From an uncultured Kiritimatiellota bacterium (GTDB taxonomy: Bacteria > Verrucomicrobiota > Kiritimatiellia > RFP12 > UBA1067): a stretch of 64,000 nt of DNA. Location of the stretch: contig CAKUCX010000002.1 of the NCBI GenBank assembly GCA_934643865.1, positions 28,715 through 92,714 on the forward strand. The letters run 5' to 3'. Position numbers and translations under genes: made by a program. Under the pieces are notes generated by a model. The model was not told the origin of the DNA. It saw only the letters and a program-made list of their open reading frames with translations, and did not search any database. Below are positions 26,386 to 33,747 of the stretch, piece by piece (the first letter of the stretch is position 1; each line of letters starts with the position of its first letter).

Positions 26386-26488
26386 CCAGAATTAGGTCAG
26401 ACCTAATTCTGGAGGTTGGTTGATGATTTTTGCCACGATTGCCGAAACAATGACCAAACCTCCAAAATCAGGTCAGACCTAATTCTGG
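26386..26488. repeat. Paired palindromic repeats, REP/REPIN-like
   Basis: A perfect palindrome CCAGAATTAGGTC-A-GACCTAATTCTGG occupies 26386-26412. A second copy at 26462-26488 keeps the right arm exactly and has two changes in the left arm. Between them GGAGGTTGGT (26411-26420) faces ACCAAACCTCC (26453-26463). Flanking TTAAGT-type motifs on the left (about 26320-26360) are mirrored by ACTTAA motifs on the right (26493-26517). The 26262-26508 gap holds no gene. Confidence 0.8.
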
Positions 26489-26508
26489 AGGTCAACTTAA
26501 TCACTTAA

Positions 26509-27057
26509 CTACTTAATCTTCATCAGCGCGGCGAGGACTTCGTCCTTCTCGGCGATTTCGGCGGGGGTGAGGCCCTCGATTTCATGGGGAAAGACAATCC
26601 AGCTTTCGAGCGTGCGCACGTGGAAGTCGGGCTTGTAGGCGGTGAGGTTCTTCTCGGGCTTCCAGTAGACGCATGCCATGCGCATGTCGCAGCCGCAGGC
26701 GACGAGGCGCTCGTGGACGGCGACGGCCGTGCGGCCCGTGTCGAAGACGTCATCGACGACGAGCACCTTCGTGCCGGGCTTGAGCTGTGCCAAGACGCCG
26801 TCGGCATGCTCGAACGTCACCTTGGCGCAGCGTGTGCCGATGCCGGTGTAGCTGGAGCACTTGATGGGCATATGGCGCACCGAAACGCCCTGCACCTTGA
26901 GGTATTCGTGGACGGCGACGCCGACTTCCGCGCCTCCGCGCCAGAGGGCGAGCAGCACGTCGGGCCGCCAGCCGGAGTCGAGAACCTGGCGCGCGAGGCG
27001 CCACATGTCGCGCAGGTAGTCGCGCGCGTCGAGATAGACTTTCTTTTCTTTTGGCAT
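26509..27057 (-). CDS. PRTase-domain protein (hypoxanthine phosphoribosyltransferase-like)
   Basis: The 182-residue protein contains the PRPP-binding signature VLVVDDVFDTGRT and an upstream hood region with VLLALWRGGAEVGV, as in the COG2236 family of xanthine/hypoxanthine phosphoribosyltransferase-like proteins, which salvage purine bases. ATG 27057 is preferred over 27072 because the promoter predicts transcription starting only about four bases upstream of it. It is transcribed alone and diverges from the GH36-like locus. Confidence 0.8.
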   Translation of the reverse strand: MPKEKKVYLDARDYLRDMWRLARQVLDSGWRPDVLLALWRGGAEVGVAVHEYLKVQGVSVRHMPIKCSSYTGIGTRCAKVTFEHADGVLAQLKPGTKVLVVDDVFDTGRTAVAVHERLVACGCDMRMACVYWKPEKNLTAYKPDFHVRTLESWIVFPHEIEGLTPAEIAEKDEVLAALMKIK

Positions 27058-27067
27058 AGGAAGATGG

Positions 27068-27076
27068 AGCATACCA
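27068..27076 (-). promoter_or_regulatory. Extended -10 promoter of the phosphoribosyltransferase gene
   Basis: On the minus strand TGG-TATGCT, with predicted start near 27061 and ATG at 27057, a leader of about four bases. Confidence 0.45.
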
Positions 27077-27151
27077 TTTCCCGTCGTGCGCGTCCATGGA
27101 AAGCGATTCCCCTCCGCCGTGCGTCGCCGCCGTGTGGACGCGGCGGGGATA

Positions 27152-27160
27152 TGCTATACT
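27152..27160 (+). promoter_or_regulatory. Extended -10 promoter before the 27167 ORF and GH36-like gene
   Basis: TGC-TATACT. Counting seven bases from the end of the hexamer puts +1 on the G of GTG 27167, so a leaderless message is predicted. Confidence 0.6.
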
Positions 27161-27166
27161 GGCGGC

Positions 27167-27295
27167 GTGAAAACGTCAAATCGGGCAGTCGGCGCGGGCG
27201 GCGAGACGGTGGCCTCCGTGGCCGGCCGGTCGCACGCCGGGGTGCGCGTATGCCCAACGGCCCAACGCCGCATGAACGAAGGAAAACGGAGATGA
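27167..27295 (+). CDS. Possible leaderless 42-aa leader ORF
   Basis: GTG 27167 coincides with the predicted transcription start. The ORF (VKTSNRAVGAGGETV...) ends in TGA at 27293-27295, which overlaps ATG 27292 of the glycosidase gene. The first codons echo the start of the Tat oxidoreductase gene at 28911 (ATGAAAACGTTGAATCGG), so this may be a duplicated or decayed signal-peptide start, or a functional leader peptide. I have no homologue for it. Confidence 0.3.
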   Translation: MKTSNRAVGAGGETVASVAGRSHAGVRVCPTAQRRMNEGKRR

Positions 27296-28893
27296 CCATG
27301 AAACGGATGTTGCTCCCCCTTGTGACGCTCTTTGCCGGAACGGTTCCGGCGATGGACTTCATCAATCTGACGGCGCCCGACGCCGTGCAGGTCGACGGAC
27401 AACCCGCCGGCGCGCGCGTCGTCCTGGCGGACGACGGCACGCTCACCCTGAACGGCGGGACGGCGTCGTGCGTCGAACTCGTCTGGCGGGGGCGCCTCGG
27501 GGCGGAGACGAAGGTCCTCGGCGGCATGTGGGAGCGCACCTACGGCGACAGCGCCTGGCGGCGCGTCGACGCGCCGAAGGCGCCGCGCGGCGGGGCGATG
27601 GCGTGGTATGTCCTCGCGACGGACGGCACGCGCACCGACGGCTACGGCGTGAAGGTGCAGCCGAACGCCTTTGCGTGCTGGCGGGCCTTCCCGGATCGCC
27701 TGACGCTGCGCCTCGACGTGCGGGCCGGCGCGTCGCCCGTGGCGCTGGGGGACCGCGCGCTCGCGCTCTGCACGCTCGTCTCCCGCAAGGGCGCGGAAGG
27801 GGAGCGTCCGTTCGCGGCGGGGCGCGCGTTCTGCCGCGCGATGTGCCCCGCGCCGCGCCTCCCGTCCGCGCCGGTCTACGGCTACAACGACTGGTACTGC
27901 GCCTACGGGAAGAACACGGCGACGAACTTCCTGGCCGACGCGAAGTTCCTCGTCGAGGCAATGGACGCCCAGCCGGGCGCGCCCGTGGCGAACCGTCCGT
28001 TCGTCGTCGTGGACGACGGCTGGCAGAACGCGCTCAAGCGCGGCGGCGACCCCTCGAAGCCGGGCGGACAGTGGGGTGCGGTCAACCCGCACTGGGGCAT
28101 GCCGATGGAGGAGTTCGCGCGGCGCGTGAAGGCGCTCGGCGCGCGGCCGGGCCTCTGGTACCGTCCCTTCGACCCGGACGAGGGCAAGGAGGCCCTGCCC
28201 GTCGACCCGACCGACCCCAAGTGGGAGCGGCGCCTGCGCGCCGAGCTCGCCCGCTTCGCCGACTGGGGCATGGCGCTCGTCAAGATCGACTTCATCACCT
28301 ACGACTGGGGGTTCACCTGGGGCTTCGAGCTTGAGGACTCGCCCGTGAAGAAGCCGCTCGCGGCGTGGCGTGACCGTTCGCGGACGTCGGCGGAGGTCGT
28401 GCGCGGCCTCTACCGGGCGATGCGCGAGGCGGCGGGCGAGCGGATGCTGATCATCGGCTGCAACGCGATCGACCATTTCGCCGCCGGGCTCTTCGAGCTG
28501 CAGCGCACGGGCGACGACACGAGCGGCCGCGAGTGGGCGCGCACGCGGAAGATGGGGCCGAACACGCTCGGCATGCGCGCCATCCACAACGGCACGTTCT
28601 ACCTGAACGACGGCGACTGCGTGGGCCTCGTGAACGCGGGCGACGTCCCGTGGCACCTGAACCGCCAGTGGCTCGACCTCGTCGCGCGCAGCGGCACGGC
28701 GCTCTTCACGAGCTGGAAGCGGAGCCTCGCGGCGGATCCCGAGGTCGCGCGCGCGCTGGGGGCGGCGTGGAAGACCGCCTCACGTCCGGCGGCGACGGGC
28801 GAACCGCTCGACTGGCTGGAGACGCCGCGTCCGCAGCGGTGGCGCTTCGGCGACGGGGACACCGTGACGTACGATTGGGACGAGCGGCGGTGA
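27292..28893 (+). CDS. Secreted GH36/GH27-like glycosidase (clan GH-D)
   Basis: The 533-residue protein has a short signal peptide (to about 20), an N-terminal beta-sandwich and a clan GH-D TIM barrel: APVYGYNDWYCAYG, RPFVVVDDGWQ, ARPGLWYRPF, the nucleophile position in ALVKIDFITYDW and an acid/base Asp candidate in QRTGDDTSG. Clan GH-D contains alpha-galactosidases and related enzymes. The start at 27292 overlaps the leader ORF stop and has AAGGA eight bases upstream; ATG 27298 is an alternative. The next gene has its own promoter overlapping this stop. Confidence 0.75.
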   Translation: MTMKRMLLPLVTLFAGTVPAMDFINLTAPDAVQVDGQPAGARVVLADDGTLTLNGGTASCVELVWRGRLGAETKVLGGMWERTYGDSAWRRVDAPKAPRGGAMAWYVLATDGTRTDGYGVKVQPNAFACWRAFPDRLTLRLDVRAGASPVALGDRALALCTLVSRKGAEGERPFAAGRAFCRAMCPAPRLPSAPVYGYNDWYCAYGKNTATNFLADAKFLVEAMDAQPGAPVANRPFVVVDDGWQNALKRGGDPSKPGGQWGAVNPHWGMPMEEFARRVKALGARPGLWYRPFDPDEGKEALPVDPTDPKWERRLRAELARFADWGMALVKIDFITYDWGFTWGFELEDSPVKKPLAAWRDRSRTSAEVVRGLYRAMREAAGERMLIIGCNAIDHFAAGLFELQRTGDDTSGREWARTRKMGPNTLGMRAIHNGTFYLNDGDCVGLVNAGDVPWHLNRQWLDLVARSGTALFTSWKRSLAADPEVARALGAAWKTASRPAATGEPLDWLETPRPQRWRFGDGDTVTYDWDERR

Positions 28894-28895
28894 TG

Positions 28896-28904
28896 TGCTA
28901 TACT
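28896..28904 (+). promoter_or_regulatory. Extended -10 promoter giving a leaderless Gfo/Idh mRNA
   Basis: TGC-TATACT ends at 28904, six bases before ATG 28911, which places +1 on the A of the start codon. No ribosome site precedes the ATG. Confidence 0.65.
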
Positions 28905-28910
28905 CGCGGC

Positions 28911-30410
28911 ATGAAAACGTTGAATCGGTCGGTCAGCCGCCGCGCGTTCGTGACGGGCGGCCTCTTCGCCGCCGCCGCGTTCCCGTTCATCGGGCACGGA
29001 CGGAACGCCGTCGGCAAGGCGACGCTCGCGCTCATCGGCGCGGGCAAGCAGGGGCGCGACCTCCTGCATGCGTTTCTGGGGCAGCCGAACCTCGTCGTGA
29101 CGGCGGTGTGCGACTGCGACCGCGTGCGCCGCGAGGACCGTGCGCGCGTGGTGAACGACTACTACGCGGCCAACCCGCAGCTCGGCGTGCCGGGGACGGC
29201 GTGCCGCGCGGTGGCCGACTTCCGCGCCGTCTTCGCCGACCCCTCCTTCGACATGGTGTGCATCGCGACGCCGGACCACTGGCACGCCTACATGGCCGTG
29301 GAGGCGATGAAGGCCGGGAAGGACGTCTACTGCGAGAAGCCGCTCACCCACACCGTGGAGGAGGCGAAGGCCGTGATGGCGGCGGCCGCGAAGTACGGGC
29401 GCATCCTCCAGACGGGCGCGATGCAGCGCTCGGGGATCGAGTTCCGCACGGCGTGCATGGTCGTGCGCAACGGCGGCATCGGGCGCGTCTCGCTTGTGGA
29501 CGTGAACTACGGCGGGCCGTCCCGCCCCCACCGCGACTTCGAGAACCCCGCGAACGCGGCGGCGGAGGGGGCGCCGAACCCGGACGTCGACTTCGACATG
29601 TGGTGCGGCGGCGCGCCGCGCGTCAAATATTCGGACTGCCTGGCGCCGCGCGGCGTCCACGACTTCTTCCCGATGTTCTGGCGCTTCGACGACTACTTCG
29701 GCCTCGGCATGTGCGGGGACTGGGGGGCGCACCACCTCGACATCGCCCAGTGGGGCCTGGGGCTCGACGGGAGCGGCCCCGTCAAGGTCGTCAAGTCGGC
29801 GCTCGCGTCCTCGCGCAACCCCTTCGACGGCGGACGCCGCCAGCGCGGCATGTCGTTCGTCTGCGCAGACGGCTGCGTCATCCGCCACAATCCCTACGGC
29901 GGCTCCGTCTGGGGTGTGATCTTCTACGGCACGGAGGGCGTCGTGGCGGTGAACCGCGGGCGGCTCGCCGTGTGGCGCGGCGCGGGCGTCGCGCCCGACG
30001 CGGCCCTGCAGGCGCGGCTCAACGAGGGGACCTTCGACGCGATGCCGCGCGTCGCCTTCTGGCATGCCCCGCGCGCGGGTGAACCGCCGCGCCCGGCAAA
30101 CGACCGCAGTCTCCTCGACGCGGTGAACAGGGCGACGAAGGCGTTCGGGCTCAAGAAGGCGAAGGTGCAGCTCTACAAGGCGAACGGGCATCCGTCGGAC
30201 TTCGTGTCCTGCGTCCAGACGCGCCGGCAGCCCTGCTCGCCGGCGGAGGTCGGCGCACGCGCGTCGATCCTCTGCAACCTCTGCAACCTGAGCTACGTCC
30301 ACGACGCGGGCTTCGACTGGGATCCCGTGCGGAATGTCTTCGCGAACGGCACGGGCGACGCCGCCTGGCTCACAAAGGCCTACCGGGCGCCGTGGGCGGT
30401 GAGGCCGTAG
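28911..30410 (+). CDS. Tat-exported Gfo/Idh/MocA-family oxidoreductase
   Basis: NAD(P)-dependent sugar oxidoreductase family. The 499-residue protein has a twin-arginine signal (SRRAFVTGGLFAAAAF), the Rossmann motif ALIGAGKQGRDLL, the family signature DVYCEKPLTHTVEEAKAVM with its EKP motif, and the C-terminal alpha/beta domain (GDWGAHHLDIAQW). Such secreted versions, expanded in PVC bacteria, often carry a tightly bound cofactor. The gene appears leaderless from its own promoter inside the end of the GH36-like gene. Confidence 0.9.
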   Translation: MKTLNRSVSRRAFVTGGLFAAAAFPFIGHGRNAVGKATLALIGAGKQGRDLLHAFLGQPNLVVTAVCDCDRVRREDRARVVNDYYAANPQLGVPGTACRAVADFRAVFADPSFDMVCIATPDHWHAYMAVEAMKAGKDVYCEKPLTHTVEEAKAVMAAAAKYGRILQTGAMQRSGIEFRTACMVVRNGGIGRVSLVDVNYGGPSRPHRDFENPANAAAEGAPNPDVDFDMWCGGAPRVKYSDCLAPRGVHDFFPMFWRFDDYFGLGMCGDWGAHHLDIAQWGLGLDGSGPVKVVKSALASSRNPFDGGRRQRGMSFVCADGCVIRHNPYGGSVWGVIFYGTEGVVAVNRGRLAVWRGAGVAPDAALQARLNEGTFDAMPRVAFWHAPRAGEPPRPANDRSLLDAVNRATKAFGLKKAKVQLYKANGHPSDFVSCVQTRRQPCSPAEVGARASILCNLCNLSYVHDAGFDWDPVRNVFANGTGDAAWLTKAYRAPWAVRP

Positions 30411-30453
30411 ACTCCGAGGACCGCGAACCCCGATCATCGCGGGCGGGGGATTG

Positions 30454-30462
30454 TGGTATAAT
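30454..30462 (+). promoter_or_regulatory. Extended -10 promoter giving a leaderless AAA-ATPase mRNA
   Basis: TGG-TATAAT ends at 30462, so +1 falls on the A of ATG 30469. No Shine-Dalgarno sequence is present. Confidence 0.65.
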
Positions 30463-30468
30463 GCGGGC

Positions 30469-32262
30469 ATGGAGAAGATGAAGCAGATCATGTACGGCGT
30501 GACGGACTTCGCGCGGATCCGCGCGGAGAACGGCTACTTCGTTGACCGCACCGCGCTCATCCGCGAGCTGGAGAAGACCTCCTACGCGATGTTCCTGCGC
30601 CCGCGCCGCTTCGGGAAGTCGCTCCTCTGCGCGATTCTCCAGGCCTACTACGACATCGACTACGCGGACCGCTTCGAGGCGTTCTTCGGCGGCCTCGACA
30701 TCGGGCGCGATCCGACGGGCGAGCAGGGGAAGTACCTCTGGCTCGGCTTTAACTTCTCGGCGGTCGAGAAGCGCGCCGACCGCGTGGAGGCGAGCTTTGA
30801 CGCCTACTGCCGGGACATCATCGACGAGTTTGCCGCGCGCCATGCCGCGCTGCTCCCGGAAGGCGCGGCGGAGGCGATCCGCGCCAAGCGGACGTGCCAC
30901 GAGAAGCTCAACGCCCTCACGACCCGGCTGATGGGCTCGGGCGCGAGGCTCTACGTCTGCATCGACGAGTACGACAACTTCACGAACACGATCCTCGCCG
31001 GATCGCGCGAGAGCTACGAGGCCCTCTGCCACGGCGAGGGCTTCTTCAAGCAGTTCTTCAACGAGCTCAAGCTCGCGACGACGGGCATCGGCGCGCCCAT
31101 CACGCGCCTCTTCGTGACGGGCGTGACGCCCGTGACGATGGACGACGTGACGAGCGGCTTCAACATCGCGACGAACATCTCGCTGAACCCGGCCTTCGCC
31201 GCGCTCACGGGCTTCACGCACGGCGACGTCCGCGAGATGCTCGCCTACTACCGCGCGCACGCCGGCTTCGCGTTCGACGAGGCGGCCGTCTTCGAGACGA
31301 TGCGCCGGTGGTACGACAACTACCGCTTCTCGCCCGAGACGGGGCCGGACGGGAAGGAGCCGCCGCGCGTCGCGAACCCGACGCTCGTCCTCTACTACAT
31401 GCAGTACTTCCTGCAGAACCACAAGCCGCAGCCGGAGCTCGTGGACCGCAACCTGCGCACCGACTACATGAAGATCCGCCACGTCATCACGGAGGGGCGG
31501 AGGATCAACGGCAACTTCCACCGGCTGGAGGACCTGCTCGCGCGCCTCGGCGCGACGGCGACGCTGCGGGACTCCTTCCAGGCGAAGGAGCTCGGCGTCG
31601 CGGACAACTTCGTCTCGTTCCTCTTCTACAACGGGCTCGTCACGGTGACAGGGGAGGACCTCGGGCAGTCGCGGCTCGGCATCCCGAACCTGACGGTCGG
31701 GGAGTTCCTGCACGACTTCGTGCCGAAGGCGTACCAGGACCTGAACGGCATCGACCCGCGCCTCTTCGACGTCGCGAACGCGATGACGGACTTCGCGCGG
31801 CACGGCGACTGGCGCGCGCCGCTGGAGACGGCGGCCTCGGTCGTCTCGCGCTACTGGAAGGTGCGCGACGCCGTCGAGGGCGAGCGCGTCGTGCAGACGG
31901 CGCTCTGCGCGCTCCTCTACGTGGGGCACGGGCCGTACATCGTCCGCCACGAGCGGGAGTCGGCGGGCGGGTTCATCGACATCGCCTTCGAGCCGCAGCT
32001 CGCGCGCTGGCCGGAGATCGGCCACGCCGCCCTCGTCGAGCTGAAGTACCTCAAGGCGTCGGACGACGCCTCGCCCGCCGCGCTCGCGAAGATCCGCGAC
32101 GCGGCGGCGGCGCAGCTCGCGCGCTACGCGGCCGACCACGACCTCGCGCGGGCCTGGAACCTGAAGGAGCAGGGCGGCACGGTCACGCTCCACCGCGTCG
32201 TCCTCGTCTTCCACGGCGGCGACGTGGCGCTCTGCGAGGCGATCGGGACTGCTGAATCGTGA
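30469..32262 (+). CDS. AAA-ATPase-like domain plus PD-(D/E)XK nuclease-like protein
   Basis: The 597-residue protein begins with the AAA-ATPase_like block (YGVTDFARIRAENGYFVDRT, then Walker A-like RPRRFGKSLL and a Walker B-like region LYVCIDEYDNF) and ends with the PDDEXK_9-type domain (FIDIAFEP, AALVELKYLK). This pair (PF09820 with PF08011) is heavily expanded in gut anaerobes and its function is unknown; nuclease or defence roles have been proposed. It interrupts a run of catabolic genes and has its own leaderless promoter, so it is probably an independent unit. Confidence 0.85.
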   Translation: MEKMKQIMYGVTDFARIRAENGYFVDRTALIRELEKTSYAMFLRPRRFGKSLLCAILQAYYDIDYADRFEAFFGGLDIGRDPTGEQGKYLWLGFNFSAVEKRADRVEASFDAYCRDIIDEFAARHAALLPEGAAEAIRAKRTCHEKLNALTTRLMGSGARLYVCIDEYDNFTNTILAGSRESYEALCHGEGFFKQFFNELKLATTGIGAPITRLFVTGVTPVTMDDVTSGFNIATNISLNPAFAALTGFTHGDVREMLAYYRAHAGFAFDEAAVFETMRRWYDNYRFSPETGPDGKEPPRVANPTLVLYYMQYFLQNHKPQPELVDRNLRTDYMKIRHVITEGRRINGNFHRLEDLLARLGATATLRDSFQAKELGVADNFVSFLFYNGLVTVTGEDLGQSRLGIPNLTVGEFLHDFVPKAYQDLNGIDPRLFDVANAMTDFARHGDWRAPLETAASVVSRYWKVRDAVEGERVVQTALCALLYVGHGPYIVRHERESAGGFIDIAFEPQLARWPEIGHAALVELKYLKASDDASPAALAKIRDAAAAQLARYAADHDLARAWNLKEQGGTVTLHRVVLVFHGGDVALCEAIGTAES

Positions 32263-32277
32263 ACGGCAAGGAGAACG

Positions 32278-33729
32278 ATGAAGATGAAGAGACGTGCATT
32301 TTTGAAACTCGCGGCGGGGACGGCGGCGCTGCCCCTCTTTTCCATCGGCGCGGCGGCGAACGGGCCGGGCGGCGCGCGGAAGATCCGCCTCGGCCTCATC
32401 GGCTGCGGCGGGCGCATGGGGCTCTCGACGGGCTACGGCATCCTCAACAGCATGTGCGGGCCGGACGAGGAGATCGTCTGCCTCGCCGAGCCGGATCCCT
32501 CGCACTGGGACAAGGTGCGCGCCGTCGTCAAGGCGCACCAGCCGCAGACGGACACCTCGAAGATCCGCGCCTACTACGACTACCGCGAGATGCTGGAGAA
32601 GGAGGCGAAGAACCTCGACGCCGTTGCGATCGCGACGCCGAACCACCACCACGCCCCGGCGGCCCTGCGCGCGATGGCGAAGGGTCTGCACGTCTACGTG
32701 GAGAAGCCGATGGCGCTCACGGTGGAGGAGGTGCGCCTCATGCACGCGATGCAGAAGCGGACGGGCATCGTCGCGCAGGTCGGGAACCACGGCCACAGCG
32801 AGGAGGGGATGCGCCGCCTCGTGGAGTACATCCGCGCGGGGACGATCGGGCAGGTGCGGGAGGTGTGGAGCTACGACGACCGCCTCAACGCGATGCTCTA
32901 CCGTCCGCCGAAGGCCGAGCCGCCGAAGGGCATGGACTGGGACAGCTGGTGCGGCCCCGCGCCGGTGTGCGACTACTATGCGCCCACCCAGGACCACAAC
33001 GGCCTCCATCCGCATGACTGGCACGACTGGATCGGCTACGGCAATGGCTCGATCGGCAACATGGGCACGCACATCATCGACCCCGTCTTCTGGGCGCTTG
33101 ACCTGGGGACGGTGGTGCCGGAGAGCGTGGAGACGAAGCGCGCCGAGTGGGGCTGCGCGGGCAGCTGGACGTGGGCGACCGAGATCGAGTGGAAGTATCC
33201 GGCGCGCGCCGGCATGGATCCTGTGACGCTCCGCTGGTTCGACGGCGTGAAGCCGGGCGTGCCCTACGACAAGGACCATGTGGACAAGATCGGCGTCTGC
33301 CGCCAGCGCGCCTACCAGAACCTGCCGCCCGTCGTCGAGGAACTGGAGAAGAAGTACGGGCAGTCGCTCGGCTGCCTCGGCTCGATCTTCGTGGGCGAGA
33401 AGGGGATCATCCGCATCGGGCCGCACGGGGACGGCCTCGTCTTCGGCCCGAAGGACCTCTACAAGAAGCGTCCGCCGAAGCTCTTCCCGCGCGAGAAGGG
33501 GATGGACCACCCGACGGACTGGCTGCGCGCGATCCGCAACCCGGGCCGTCCCTGCGGGTGCAACTTCGACTACTCCGCGCCGCTTGCGACGACGGTGCTG
33601 CTCGGCAACGCCGCCCCGCGCGCGGGCGTGAAGAGGCTCCTCTGGGACGGCCGGCGGTTCACGAACGACGACGCGGCGAACCAGTATCTCCGCGCGACCT
33701 ACCGTCCCGGCTGGGAACTGATGGGATAA
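32278..33729 (+). CDS. Tat-exported Gfo/Idh/MocA-family oxidoreductase, second copy
   Basis: The 483-residue protein has a Tat signal (KRRAFLKLAAGTAALPLF), the Rossmann motif GLIGCGGRMG, the EKP signature HVYVEKPMALTVEEVRLM and a C-terminal domain with GNMGTHIIDPVFWAL. It is only distantly similar to the gene at 28911 and belongs to the longer secreted subgroup common in Planctomycetes and Verrucomicrobiota. It follows the AAA gene by 15 bp with AAGGAGAA before the ATG, and is followed by the GH5-DapA fusion, suggesting joint action on a released sugar. Confidence 0.9.
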   Translation: MKMKRRAFLKLAAGTAALPLFSIGAAANGPGGARKIRLGLIGCGGRMGLSTGYGILNSMCGPDEEIVCLAEPDPSHWDKVRAVVKAHQPQTDTSKIRAYYDYREMLEKEAKNLDAVAIATPNHHHAPAALRAMAKGLHVYVEKPMALTVEEVRLMHAMQKRTGIVAQVGNHGHSEEGMRRLVEYIRAGTIGQVREVWSYDDRLNAMLYRPPKAEPPKGMDWDSWCGPAPVCDYYAPTQDHNGLHPHDWHDWIGYGNGSIGNMGTHIIDPVFWALDLGTVVPESVETKRAEWGCAGSWTWATEIEWKYPARAGMDPVTLRWFDGVKPGVPYDKDHVDKIGVCRQRAYQNLPPVVEELEKKYGQSLGCLGSIFVGEKGIIRIGPHGDGLVFGPKDLYKKRPPKLFPREKGMDHPTDWLRAIRNPGRPCGCNFDYSAPLATTVLLGNAAPRAGVKRLLWDGRRFTNDDAANQYLRATYRPGWELMG

Positions 33730-33747
33730 AGGGAAAGGGAGAAGACG

